Assembly: GCA_963851085.1 (NCBI GenBank)
Contig: CAWKNX010000001.1
Coordinates: forward strand, 277,691-341,690
Length of the DNA: 64,000 bases
Direction of reading: 5' to 3'
From: DATFVJ01 sp963851085
Lineage (GTDB): Bacteria; Actinomycetota; Actinomycetes; Streptosporangiales; Streptosporangiaceae
Position 1 is the stretch's first letter. Each line of letters begins with the position of its first letter. This document shows positions 26,029 to 34,137 of this stretch, one piece after another. Made by a program: the position numbers and the translations under genes. The notes beneath the pieces are model-generated. The model saw only the letters and a program-made list of their open reading frames with translations. It had not been told where the DNA came from and did no database searches.

Positions 26029-27290
26029 GGCCCGCCGCCTGCGGGAACATCGACCAGCGGGCCCGTGAATCCGGCCGGGCCCACGTCCAGTGGGCTCTGC
26101 GCCCCGTCGATCTGGACGCGGACCAGGTACTCCGCGGCTGCGACGCCGGGCACGCCGATCTGCAGCGTCAGCAGGGTCGGCTGCGCGCCGAGCGGGAACG
26201 GCGCGTCTACCTGGTAGCTGCGCGCGGGCTGGCCGAGCGCTGGAGTGCGCTCGTCGAGCAGCAGCTTCACCCGCTGCGTGGCGCGGACCGCGATGTCGAG
26301 TGGGATGGACAGCGTCACGGTTGGGCCAGGTGTCACCGTGACCGGCCCGGCGATCCTGGCCTGCCTGACGAAGGCCATCACGTTTGACTCCAGCACCTTG
26401 ACCAGGGTGGTCGTCGTGTCGGCCTGGACGTCTTGCAGCACCTGGATCGGGTAGACGCCGGGCGGCAGCGTGCCAGGGAGCGGAACCTGGAGCTGGTTGT
26501 CGCTGATCCTCGTGTCCGCCGCGCTCGGGTCGACGCGAAGGTCCGTGCCGGCGATCCTGACCCATACCCCTGGCGCGGCGAGCCCGAAGCCCTGGATAAC
26601 CAGCGCGTCGCCGAGCCCGACCGGACCGTCGACCGGAGGGACGTTGCCGGGTGGCTGGGCGAGCAGTTGCTCGATCGTCGGCCGCCCACCGGGCAGCGCG
26701 CGGACGGTGCGGGTGAGGACCGGCCTTCCTGCCGCCGCGGACTCCTTTCCGTCGATGAGGACCAGGGTCGCCTGGTAGGTCAGCGACAGCGCCATCTGCG
26801 TCTGCGACATCATCGTCCAGAGCTTGTAGAGGTCGTCGATGTCCATGTGGGTAGGCGTGAACCTGACCCGCTGCGGGGCTGCGGTCAGGTCCGAGCCGAG
26901 CAGGAACGCTTGGGCGGCGGCGGTCTGGATGTCGGCGGCTTGCAGTGTCGGCTGCTCGTACAGGCTGCGCACGACCACGCCAAGCATCCGCTGCGGGACG
27001 AGTTGCGCCTCGTCACCGTAGAAGCTGATCAAGTAGTGCAGGTCGAGCGCCGCCTGCGGCTTGGTCAGCAACGTGCCGTCCGGCGCGCGCGTGGGCGCGT
27101 CGAGGTTGCGCAGGTGGGGGTCGGGCGCGACCTGGTAGCAGAAGATGGTGATCGTGGCTTCCGTCGGCGGCTCGGTCGGCGGGCGCTGAGCCTGCACGAG
27201 GACGGGCAGCCCGATCTCCGGCGAGAGACTGCGGAGGATGAACTGGCGCAGCGCCTCGGTGACCGTGGCGATCGCGAGGAAGTTGCTCAC
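26025..27290 (-). CDS. DUF4255 (Pvc16/Afp16-like) sheath-terminating cap protein, with IPT/TIG-like repeat
   Basis: 421 aa. The first 190 residues are the DUF4255 domain (SNFLAIATVTEALRQFILRSL, then ITIFCYQVAPDPHLRNLDAPTR and LHYLISFYGDEAQLVPQRMLG), which caps the tube/sheath distal end and limits length. Residues about 200-415 form two Ig-like beta domains (GDALVIQGFGLAAPGVWVRIAG; LLTLQIGVPGVAAAEYLVRVQIDG), a common extension in actinobacteria. Start ATG overlaps the upstream stop by four bases. Confidence 0.92.
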   Translation of the reverse strand: MSNFLAIATVTEALRQFILRSLSPEIGLPVLVQAQRPPTEPPTEATITIFCYQVAPDPHLRNLDAPTRAPDGTLLTKPQAALDLHYLISFYGDEAQLVPQRMLGVVVRSLYEQPTLQAADIQTAAAQAFLLGSDLTAAPQRVRFTPTHMDIDDLYKLWTMMSQTQMALSLTYQATLVLIDGKESAAAGRPVLTRTVRALPGGRPTIEQLLAQPPGNVPPVDGPVGLGDALVIQGFGLAAPGVWVRIAGTDLRVDPSAADTRISDNQLQVPLPGTLPPGVYPIQVLQDVQADTTTTLVKVLESNVMAFVRQARIAGPVTVTPGPTVTLSIPLDIAVRATQRVKLLLDERTPALGQPARSYQVDAPFPLGAQPTLLTLQIGVPGVAAAEYLVRVQIDGAQSPLDVGPAGFTGPLVDVPAGGGP

Positions 27291-28060
27291 CGGCCACCTC
27301 CCTCGCCCGCCAGGAAGCGATCAAGGGAAAGCTGCGGTGCGGGACGGCCGTGCGCGCGGTCAGCCGGCCGCTGGCGATCACCCGTGTCGGCCGGCCTGAC
27401 CTCGATGCGCCCGATCCGTACCTGCACGACCCGGTCTGGTGGCCGCGCGGCGGCGTGCCGCTGCGCCCGGCCCCTGGGGGCCGCGGTGTCGCGGGCAGGC
27501 GAAGCTGCGCTCGCAGGTGCGGCGGGGCGGTACGGCAGCGGCTGCGGCGCTTGCGCGCCGCCCCGGCCGGGTGCTGGTGCGGTCGCGGCGGCGCCGCGAT
27601 CCCGCGTGGGATGCGCCGTCGGCGCCGCCGGACGCCGCTGCGGTGCGGCGAACGCCTGCGGTTCGTCTGCGGTCGCGGGCGGGGGCGCGGCCGCCGGCAG
27701 GGCCGGCGGCACCAGGAGTGGTCGCCGCGGCCACAGATCCCGCTCACCGCCGCGGTGGGCCGCAGGCGCCTGGCCAGTCCGCGCGTAGCCGAACCGCTCC
27801 GCTGCGGCGGCCGGGGTCGGGGCGGAGGCGAGCGGCCGGGTGGGCTCGACGGCGTGGGCAGGCCATCCTGGTGCGGCGTCGGTTTCCACTACCTCCTCGG
27901 GCACGGCGACAGTCGGCCACTCAAACGGCATCGGCAGCCGCGGGGTCGCCCGGATCACGCCGGCGCGGCGCTCTAGGTCGGCGGCCCGTGCCGCCGCGCT
28001 CGACCCGGCGCCGCCGACGTGGGCATCCCGCGCGACCAGACGGTCGAAGAAGTCAGGCAT
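27287..28060 (-). CDS. eCIS-associated Pro/Ala-rich protein
   Basis: About 257 aa from ATG 28060, which overlaps the preceding stop by 8 bases. The N-terminus is helical (MPDFFDRLVARDAHVGGAG), the middle is a low-complexity Pro/Ala/Arg linker, and the C-terminus has a short conserved strand VVQVRIGRIEVRPA that I associate with this slot of eCIS operons. Function unknown; probably an assembly accessory near the ATPase/cap genes. The first 100 codons of the longer open frame are shadow of the neighbour. Confidence 0.6.
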   Translation of the reverse strand: MPDFFDRLVARDAHVGGAGSSAAARAADLERRAGVIRATPRLPMPFEWPTVAVPEEVVETDAAPGWPAHAVEPTRPLASAPTPAAAAERFGYARTGQAPAAHRGGERDLWPRRPLLVPPALPAAAPPPATADEPQAFAAPQRRPAAPTAHPTRDRGAAATAPAPGRGGAQAPQPLPYRPAAPASAASPARDTAAPRGRAQRHAAARPPDRVVQVRIGRIEVRPADTGDRQRPADRAHGRPAPQLSLDRFLAGEGGGR

Positions 28061-28829
28061 GGCCACACAGCTCCAGGTAACGGCGGCGGCGAAGCGGGCT
28101 GAGCGCAAGCACCTCGGGTTCGCTCCACCCGTAGGTGGCGGCGAGCAAGTGCACCTCGAGCAGCGTGCGGTGCGCCCAGGCGTCGAGCTCGGCCCAGACA
28201 AACGCGGCGACATCCAGCAGCGCCTTGGTGCAGTGACCGCAGGCCGGGCACGGAACGTCGAACACGATGTCGGCGCACGGGTCCGCCGCGGCGGCCGCCT
28301 CGGCCACACGTGTCTGCACTGCGGGCGGAAGGTCCGCCGCGGCGACCCGCTTCGTGCCGCGCCTCGCCTCGAGCACACACCTGGCGAGCAGCAGGGCGCG
28401 CGCCTGCGCGGCGGGGACTTCGGCTGCGGCGAGCAGATCGCCCGGAGTAGGCAAACGCAGGCGCACCGTCCACGGTCCTTCGCTCACCTCGATCGGCGCG
28501 GCCTTTTCCGTCCGCTCGCCCGCGGCGGTGTCCCTGGCGGCCGTGTCCCTGGCAGCGGCGTCCCTGGCGGCGAGCGCCGCGCGGACCTCGAAGTCGAACT
28601 CGAGGTCCTCCTCGCATTCGCGGCAGGCAAGTCGAACGTTCGCGCGCTCGCCGAACAGCGCCCGCCGCAGCGCGAGCAGTTCGGCGTCCCGCTCACCGAC
28701 CGGCACGGCGAGCAGCTGGCCGACGTCGTCGGCCGGGCGCGCGAGCGCATGCAGCAGCAACGCCCGGTGCGTGCTGCTGGCGGCGATCCCCGCCTCCCAG
28801 GTAGCCAGCAGGTCGGTAGCCCCCGGCAT
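28053..28829 (-). CDS. eCIS/phage baseplate accessory protein with two CxxC pairs
   Basis: 258 aa. Two zinc-type knuckles: LACRECEEDLEFDF at about 80 and DVPCPACGHCTKALLD at about 190, separated by a helical segment. The C-terminus (LLEVHLLAATYGWSEPEVLALSPLRRRRYLELC) is the conserved end of T4 gp26-like/tail-assembly proteins and lies in the usual slot after the tube gene. Contains a short in-frame tandem (RDAAARDTAARDTAA). Likely binds zinc and helps baseplate assembly; that is inference from family placement. Confidence 0.7.
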   Translation of the reverse strand: MPGATDLLATWEAGIAASSTHRALLLHALARPADDVGQLLAVPVGERDAELLALRRALFGERANVRLACRECEEDLEFDFEVRAALAARDAAARDTAARDTAAGERTEKAAPIEVSEGPWTVRLRLPTPGDLLAAAEVPAAQARALLLARCVLEARRGTKRVAAADLPPAVQTRVAEAAAAADPCADIVFDVPCPACGHCTKALLDVAAFVWAELDAWAHRTLLEVHLLAATYGWSEPEVLALSPLRRRRYLELCGHA

Positions 28830-28839
28830 TGGCGGGCCT

Positions 28840-29361
28840 CTACGGCACCTGGAAGGACGGCTCTTCGGGTTCGGGAATCTCGGCGTCCCGCTCCCAGCCT
28901 TCGCATTCGAGCTTGAGGCTCTCGATGGCTACCGCGTTGGCGTTCGCGTCAAGCTCGCTGACGACCTGGCATTCGCTCACCCATGCCCGGAAGATTTTGT
29001 ATGCGATGGCAACCTGCCCTGCCTCGTTGAGCAGCTGGATCACGATGTCCTTGCGGAAGTCCTTGAGCGAAACCTCGCGCCCGAGGCCCTGGTTGACCAG
29101 CCAGACCTTGTTGGCCCAGCGCTCGAACTCGACGTCGTGGGTGACGCCACGTTCGAGCGTGATCGACTCGGTCTCGGTACGCCCGGGAGACTTGCGCGGG
29201 GTGCTGGCGTCACCCCCGTGACGGTGCTTCACCACCTCGGTGGTCCGCTTCAACGGGCTGATCTTACTGACACCGGCGACGACGCGCCCGTCCCAGAGTA
29301 CGAGGAACCTGAAGTTCTTGTAAGGGTCGAACCGCGTTGGGTTAACGGTGAATTCGGCCAT
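28840..29361 (-). CDS. eCIS inner tube protein (T4 gp19-like)
   Basis: 173 aa. DPYKNFRFLVLWDGRVVAGVSKISPLKRTTEVVKHRHGGD and DFRKDIVIQLLNEAGQVAIAYKIFRAWVSECQVVSELDANANAVAIESLKLECEGWERD are the hallmark of the phage-tail-tube/Hcp-like fold of eCIS. Hexameric rings stack to make the tube through which cargo is delivered. Start ATG 29361, 17 bases from the sheath stop. Complete. Confidence 0.94.
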   Translation of the reverse strand: MAEFTVNPTRFDPYKNFRFLVLWDGRVVAGVSKISPLKRTTEVVKHRHGGDASTPRKSPGRTETESITLERGVTHDVEFERWANKVWLVNQGLGREVSLKDFRKDIVIQLLNEAGQVAIAYKIFRAWVSECQVVSELDANANAVAIESLKLECEGWERDAEIPEPEEPSFQVP

Positions 29362-29378
29362 TGAGAAATCCCTCTGAC

Positions 29379-31184
29379 TTAGAGCTGGCCTGCCATCTGC
29401 TCGATCTGAATGATGACGAACTCGGCTGGCTTGAGCGGCGCGAACCCGACGATGATGTTGACGACGCCGCGGTTGATGTCGTCCTGGGTGGTGGTGGTGC
29501 TGTCACACTTCACGAAATACGCGTCGCGCGCGGATGTTCCCTGAAACGCCCCTTGCCGGAAAAGCGTCTGCATAAAGGCCCCGACATTCAGCCGGATCTG
29601 TCCCCATAGCCGCTCGTCGTTCGGCTCGAAGACCACCCACTTGGTGCCGCGGTAAAGGCTTTCCTCGATCATCAGCGCGGTCCTGCGCACGGGTACGTAC
29701 TTCCACTGCGAGGTGAGCGCGTCAGCGCCTTGCATGGTGCGTGCACCCCACACGACGGGTCCGATGATCGGGAACGAGCGCAGGCAGTTCACGCCGAGCG
29801 GGTTCAGCAGGCCGTTCTCCAGATCCGTCAGCGCGACGGCGAGATCCTGGACGCCGACGAGGCCCGCGGCGGTGCCGGCTGGAGCCTTCCAGACGCCGCG
29901 TTCGTTGTCCGTCCTCGCCATGATGCCCGCGACGGCGCCGCACGGCGGGAAGGTGCGCGGCTGCCCGGTGAGCTGGTCGGTCATCTGGATCTGTGGGAAA
30001 TAGAGCGCCGAGTGGTCACTGCGTACCGAGTCCAGATCAGGCAGGTGGGCGCGGGTACGATCCAGCGTGGTCCAGCGGGCGGGGCCGTCGGCGATCAGGA
30101 ACATCCGCTTGTCCTGGCAGAGCGCATCAGCGGCGGCGAGGATCTCCACGCGGGTGCTGTCATAGGCCGGGTCCGCGATGTCGGGCAGGCACAGCAGGTT
30201 CACATCGGTGACGTCCACGAGCGCGTTCATGCCGGTCTTGTGGTCCGGGCTGCCGATGAAGTCGCCGCCCTGCGGGCGGGTACCGTCGGCGCCGCCGGTC
30301 AGCGGGTAGGCGCCGGGATTCGCGGAGTCCTCAAGACCGAGGTCGCTGGCGCCGGTAAGGCCGAAATGCACAATGTCGTCCGGCCGGGAAACTGCCTGGA
30401 GCTTGCGCCCGACCACGTGCACACGGACGCTGCCGAAAGCCGTGCCCTGTTGCCGGATCTTTCCTTCGAGCAGAACGGCGAGCTGGCTCATCGTGGTCGG
30501 CGCGGCGCCGTCCTTCTGCGCGTCGAAGACATTGAACGCGTTTGAGGTGGCATTGCCGATCGTCACGGTGATCTGTTTGGCGAGATCGGGCAGCGGGTCG
30601 GCGAACGCCTTGGAGACGGTGCCGGAAGGGTTGGGCGGGTCCGTCACAGATGCCGACGCCTTCACGGTGATCAGCGAGGAGCCGGCGTTGACGATCGACT
30701 CCACGAAGTTCGGGTCGGTACCCGTCATGGACAGGTTCTGGTAGCTCTCGCTGACCGCGCCGGTCAGGTCGAAGACCTGCAGATTGAAGTTGCCAGCGGT
30801 GGGGGTGTTGGTGTCGATCGCGACCCGCAGGGTGTTTCCGAACGTGCCAGGATCCTTTGCGGTGAGGTCCAGGGCGTCGTCACTGCCGCTGTTGATCTTG
30901 CCGGTTGCGCTCACCGCGCCGGACGCGAGCCGCACGACAATCGCCACCGACCCGCCGTTCACGTAGAAGTGCTGCACCGCGTAGCTCAGCACGCTGTTGG
31001 TCGACAGGCCGCCGAAAGTGCGCTCGAAGTCCGCGAAGCTGGTAAGCGTTTCCGGTGCCTCGAGAGGACCGCTCGGGGTGTATCCGACAAACGCTGTAAC
31101 GGACGTCGTGACCGCGGTGATGGTGTGTACACCGCTCGGCAGCTCCTCGATGTAAACACCCGGATAGGTTGGCGTAACAGGCAT
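29379..31184 (-). CDS. eCIS contractile sheath protein
   Basis: 601 aa from ATG 31184 (MPVTPTYPGVYIEELPSGVHTITAV), preceded by GGAGGTGGC; an ATG 15 bases earlier is covered by this ribosome site. VTAFVGYTPSGPLEAPETLTSFADFERTFGG and the C-terminus KFEPNDERLWGQIRLNVGAFMQTLFRQGAFQG-like region (here VVFEPNDERLWGQIRLN) plus DINRGVVNIIVGFAPLKPAEFVIIQIEQ are diagnostic tail-sheath motifs. First structural gene of the operon. Length (about 600) indicates the large single-sheath type. Confidence 0.95.
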   Translation of the reverse strand: MPVTPTYPGVYIEELPSGVHTITAVTTSVTAFVGYTPSGPLEAPETLTSFADFERTFGGLSTNSVLSYAVQHFYVNGGSVAIVVRLASGAVSATGKINSGSDDALDLTAKDPGTFGNTLRVAIDTNTPTAGNFNLQVFDLTGAVSESYQNLSMTGTDPNFVESIVNAGSSLITVKASASVTDPPNPSGTVSKAFADPLPDLAKQITVTIGNATSNAFNVFDAQKDGAAPTTMSQLAVLLEGKIRQQGTAFGSVRVHVVGRKLQAVSRPDDIVHFGLTGASDLGLEDSANPGAYPLTGGADGTRPQGGDFIGSPDHKTGMNALVDVTDVNLLCLPDIADPAYDSTRVEILAAADALCQDKRMFLIADGPARWTTLDRTRAHLPDLDSVRSDHSALYFPQIQMTDQLTGQPRTFPPCGAVAGIMARTDNERGVWKAPAGTAAGLVGVQDLAVALTDLENGLLNPLGVNCLRSFPIIGPVVWGARTMQGADALTSQWKYVPVRRTALMIEESLYRGTKWVVFEPNDERLWGQIRLNVGAFMQTLFRQGAFQGTSARDAYFVKCDSTTTTQDDINRGVVNIIVGFAPLKPAEFVIIQIEQMAGQL

Positions 31185-31230
31185 GCCACCTCCATTCATC
31201 GAGACACCTGCGGTGTGGCCCGAGAAAGGA

Positions 31231-31341
31231 GTGCATGTTGCAGCGGTGATACCGTGCACTGGCGCTATCCCGTAGTTGAACACGCTGCGGTATCGGCTAG
31301 GAACCCACAGCGTTCAACATGCACCGCGCCAGTGGCGCGGT
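31231..31341 (-). promoter_or_regulatory. Highly structured leader upstream of the eCIS sheath gene
   Basis: About 47-157 bases before the sheath start, several complementary blocks are packed together: GTGCATGTTG (31231-31240) with CAACATGCAC (31315-31324), CACTGGCGC (31256-31264) with GCGCCAGTG (31326-31334), GATACCG (31248-31254) with CGGTATC (31288-31294), GTTGAAC..CGCTG (31275-31287) with CAGCG..TTCAAC (31308-31318), and ACCGCGCC/GGCGCGGT hairpin (31323-31341). They could fold as one long stem or alternative stems in RNA, or serve as operators. Confidence 0.55.
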
Positions 31342-31428
31342 TACCACCCCGTTCACCTCACCCCTGATGTCGCAATAGTAACTGCCATCTTCATTGGCAG
31401 GGAGCAATGTGTCAACGGCATTCCATGA

Positions 31429-31698
31429 TCAAGTAAAGGATCGGTCAATCTTGCCGCCCGTGAGGCCGGAGGGGTCGGTGTGCTCCACGGTCATGCCGTT
31501 CGCCGCTTGCAGCAGCCTTTGTCCAGCGTCGAGACCACCAGCAGGGTGCAGTCGGGAAGCCAGCCCAGGCCCGGTTGCGGGCGGCCGGTCGCCGCAGGTT
31601 CGAGCAGCCGCGCGAGCTTGACCTGCGCCGCCTCCGCGGTCCGCGGTCGCCTTGAGATAGAGCCGCTTGCCCGTCACCGGGGCGGTCCCGGCGTACAC
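31429..31698 (-). pseudogene. Possible N-terminal remnant of a site-specific integrase
   Basis: The leftward frame starts MYAGTAPVTGKRLYLKATAD, like the arm-binding front of tyrosine integrases (a variant of D-P-V-T-G-K-R), then degenerates; a second frame nearby continues QVKLARLLEPAA-like helix. Lies next to a tRNA-3' repeat, where integrases normally sit. Weak but contextually sensible. Confidence 0.3.
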
Positions 31699-31829
31699 GG
31701 CAGCCCGCGGGGAGCCGCTCCCTAGTTGCTCTGGTGACCTTTCGCCACAGCCGCCTTACCGTGGAGACACCCGTAAGCAGCGGGACGCGTCATTCCACGG
31801 ACAGCTAGATCAAAGACGCGCGTTTTTGC

Positions 31830-32070
31830 TGGTGGGGCGCCAGGGAATCGAACCCTGAACCCGCGGGTTAAAAGAAACCCGCCCCGCCGCCCCGAGCGCA
31901 CCACGTGCACGGATAGCCCAGTCAATCGCTCTCAATGCCCACGTTGCACCAGGATCGCCGCGCGTGTCATTCCACGAATCATTCCACAACCACTCGCCAG
32001 AGCAGTTACCCGGCGTAGCGGCCCTACGGTCAGCTGACCTTCCGCGGGCGGAGGTTTGAGCCTGGCGGCC
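31830..32070. repeat. Dispersed repeat copy 1, with tRNA 3'-half (att-like)
   Basis: 31830-31874 read on the minus strand is a tRNA 3' half: anticodon loop CTTTTAA, stem CCCGC, T arm CAGGGTTCGATTCCCTG, acceptor GCGCCCC and ACCA. No D arm or 5' acceptor strand precedes it. Beyond lies a shared stretch (GCTCTCAATGCCCAC, then TCATTCCACGAATCATTCCAC, then CGCCAGAGCAGTTAC) found again at 38.2, 43.1 and 63.5 kb. The hairpin GCCTGGCGG/CCGCCAGGC (32060-32087) follows. Typical of attachment-site remnants. Confidence 0.75.
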
Positions 32071-32334
32071 ATCGGTTCCCGCCAGGCGTCTTGTTGACTG
32101 GTAGCTAATTACCGTGGCTACGAAGGCGGGTGCGCTGTCGGGAGCGCATGCTGTGGCGTCACGTGAACTGACCGCCTGGGTTCGGCCGAGCCGGGAGATG
32201 ATCCGGCCCGCGAGCGGGGCCGCGTGAGTCGAGCATCTGCCTCCACGCCAGAGGGGTTGCCCGAATCTCACAGGTCTCCTACAGTAGAGACGCATCAGAG
32301 AAGACATTACGGAGAATACTGATCGGAGATGCTC

Positions 32335-32838
32335 ATGCCGACGATGACGGTCTCGGGCCACCAGTACGACCTGGATCGCCAGAGCGTGGAGGCAGCCCTC
32401 GAGGGTGCGCTGCCTGAACCGATCCAGGAGCACTTCGTCGTGATCAACGGCCGGCGCTGGCCGCCCAAGCAGGTCTTGGCGCTGGTAACGGGGCTCGACC
32501 GGGCGGACTTCACCACCCATCAGGCGCGCCGCGCGCTGACCCGTCTTGGCTTCACCGCCGCACGGGCGGCACACCCCAGCGCACACCACCGGGGAGGCTC
32601 CCCGGCCGCGCCAGTTCGGCCAGCGGTTTCCGGCACCGCCGGGCGATCGGAGTCCTTGGTGGAGGCGCTACGGCCTTTCATCGGCCTGTGGGTGGCTGTA
32701 CGCGGCGATGAGGTACTCGTCGCCGCGCCCTCGGCCAAGGAGGTCGTGGCCTGGCTGGCCCAGCACCGCCAGCGCGCTCAGTCAATGTTCCGCGTTCCGG
32801 ATTCTGAGCAGGCCATCACCGGGGCGGCCCCGCAATGA
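32335..32838 (+). CDS. DUF5678-type protein with N-terminal winged-helix-like motif
   Basis: 168 aa from ATG 32335 (an ATG two codons earlier at 32329 is possible). N-terminal segment EHFVVINGRRWPPKQVLALVTGLDRADFTTHQARRALTRLGF is a conserved actinobacterial motif; the C-terminal segment LRPFIGLWVAVRGDEVLVAAPSAKEVVAWLAQHRQRAQSMFRVPD is DUF5678-like. Stop overlaps the next gene by four bases, so the two are one unit. An AT-richer stretch with GGAGAATACTGATCGGAG precedes the start. Function unknown; paired with a retropepsin-like protein. Confidence 0.65.
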   Translation: MPTMTVSGHQYDLDRQSVEAALEGALPEPIQEHFVVINGRRWPPKQVLALVTGLDRADFTTHQARRALTRLGFTAARAAHPSAHHRGGSPAAPVRPAVSGTAGRSESLVEALRPFIGLWVAVRGDEVLVAAPSAKEVVAWLAQHRQRAQSMFRVPDSEQAITGAAPQ

Positions 32839-33248
32839 GGTTCGCGTTCCGGGCGCTACCGGCTGCAGGCGGCGGCGCGCTGACACCACGGCCCGTTGTC
32901 GACATCGCCCTCGACGGACTGCCGGATGCGCCGATGGAGTGCCTGCTCGATACCGGCGCGCTCCGGACCCGGATGAGCGCGGAACTCGCCCCACTCGCCG
33001 GCATCGAACTGTCAGGTGTCCTGACCGAGGAGTTCTATATCGGTGGGCTGAAGACGGCCGGTTCCCTCGCTCGCGTCGGTCTCACCGTGGCTGACGGCAC
33101 CGATGAGTTCTCCTGGGACGCGCCTGTCTGGTTCTGCGATCCATGGCCCCATCCCTTCGGCCTGGCCGGGCTTGAAGGCTTCCTGCCTTACTTCCTCGTG
33201 ACGATCCGCGCCTACGACGGATACCTCGATATCGAGCCACAGCCCTAA
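32835..33248 (+). CDS. Retropepsin-like aspartic protease family protein
   Basis: 137 aa. MECLLDTGALRTRMSAELAPLAGI carries the catalytic DTG of retropepsin-type aspartic proteases, followed by flap-like strands (SGVLTEEFYIGGLKTAG) and GFLPYFLVTIRAYDGYLDIEPQP, a C-terminal beta pattern (a second motif resembling the ILG-type hydrophobic turn). Retropepsins act as homodimers. Start overlaps the DUF5678-type stop by four bases (ATGA). Substrate unknown; the partner is an obvious candidate. Confidence 0.65.
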   Translation: MRFAFRALPAAGGGALTPRPVVDIALDGLPDAPMECLLDTGALRTRMSAELAPLAGIELSGVLTEEFYIGGLKTAGSLARVGLTVADGTDEFSWDAPVWFCDPWPHPFGLAGLEGFLPYFLVTIRAYDGYLDIEPQP

Positions 33249-33655
33249 CTGCCCGACCCATAACGATTCATCGGTTCGTTTCGTGAGCATGACGTCGCCG
33301 ACATCCGACCCACCCATCAGCCATGCGACAGCCGTGCACACCACCCGCCGGGCCACAAAAGAGAACTGGCGGCCGTACGAATTCTTTTTCCCAGGCCAAC
33401 CGGCCAGAGCCGTGCGGATTCCGCCCGAAGAGCTCAGCCTCGGCGTCGGCGGCCAGGGCGGCGAGTCGAAGCAGGTCAGCTACTTCGATCCACGCCAACG
33501 ACCGATCCGTATCCGCAGGCACGCAGCCATACTGTCACGACAGCTGCCGATCCATCCGATGCCGCTACGACCGGTCTGCGGCACGAGCGGACGTTCTTGG
33601 GGAACGTCGGTGCGAGGTCGCCGGCAGGTAGACGAGACAAGGTCAGCGGTGGCCC
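33249..33655. other. Intergenic, no convincing gene
   Basis: About 400 bases. Two open frames exist on the plus strand, but they read as low-complexity and resemble no family. Confidence 0.35.
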
Positions 33656-34099
33656 TCAGTTGATGTCGAACTCGTTGCCCTCGGGGTCTTTCATCGCGAC
33701 TCCGTAGTGGTCGAGGCCTTCGGTGTCCAGGACACCGACGAGCTGGGCACCGAGATCGGTCAGACGGGCCGCCTCCGCGTCGACGCGCTGCCTGCGCGTC
33801 TCGATCGGGACCGCGCGGCCGCCACTGACACCGATATCGAGGTGCAGCCGGTTCTTGGCCGCTTTGCGTTCCGGCACCACCTGGAACCAGATCCGCGGCC
33901 CCCGCCCGCCGGGATCGACGATGCAGTCCGCGCCAGTACCCAGCTCATCCTCTGGCACTCCTACGTCGCGCCAGTACGCATCCCAGCTGGCGAAGCCATC
34001 TGGAGGCGGCTCAAGCTCGTATCCCAATGCGGCGGCCCAGAAGCGCGCGAGCGGCTCAGGGTCAGCGCAGTCGATCACCAGCTGGAAGCTCACGGCCAT
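33656..34099 (-). CDS. VOC (glyoxalase-like) family protein
   Basis: 147 aa from ATG 34099, preceded by GGGGAGGGACCG. MAVSFQLVIDCADPEPLARFWAAALGYELEPPPDGF is the vicinal-oxygen-chelate N-terminus; NRLHLDIGV and GLDHYGVAMKDPEGNEFDIN supply the usual metal-site or binding positions. Typical of the single-module glyoxalase-like proteins of actinobacteria, substrate unknown. Divergent from the methyltransferase gene; they share a short promoter gap. Upstream extension of the frame was rejected because the ribosome site sits here. Confidence 0.85.
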   Translation of the reverse strand: MAVSFQLVIDCADPEPLARFWAAALGYELEPPPDGFASWDAYWRDVGVPEDELGTGADCIVDPGGRGPRIWFQVVPERKAAKNRLHLDIGVSGGRAVPIETRRQRVDAEAARLTDLGAQLVGVLDTEGLDHYGVAMKDPEGNEFDIN

Positions 34100-34137
34100 C
34101 GGTCCCTCCCCGGTGCAGGCAATGTGCCGTCGCCAGT

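Noticed and set aside
27287..28378. 363-codon version of the eCIS accessory gene
   Set aside because: First 106 codons lie over the neighbouring gene in another frame; the start at 28060 with overlap is better.
31830..31920. A complete tRNA gene
   Set aside because: Only the 3' half is present; no D arm or 5' acceptor strand precedes it in any of the three copies.
31810..32589. 259-codon minus-strand frame with NDSWNDT motif
   Set aside because: The repeated phrase appears only because the DNA repeat is read at several loci; no protein family.
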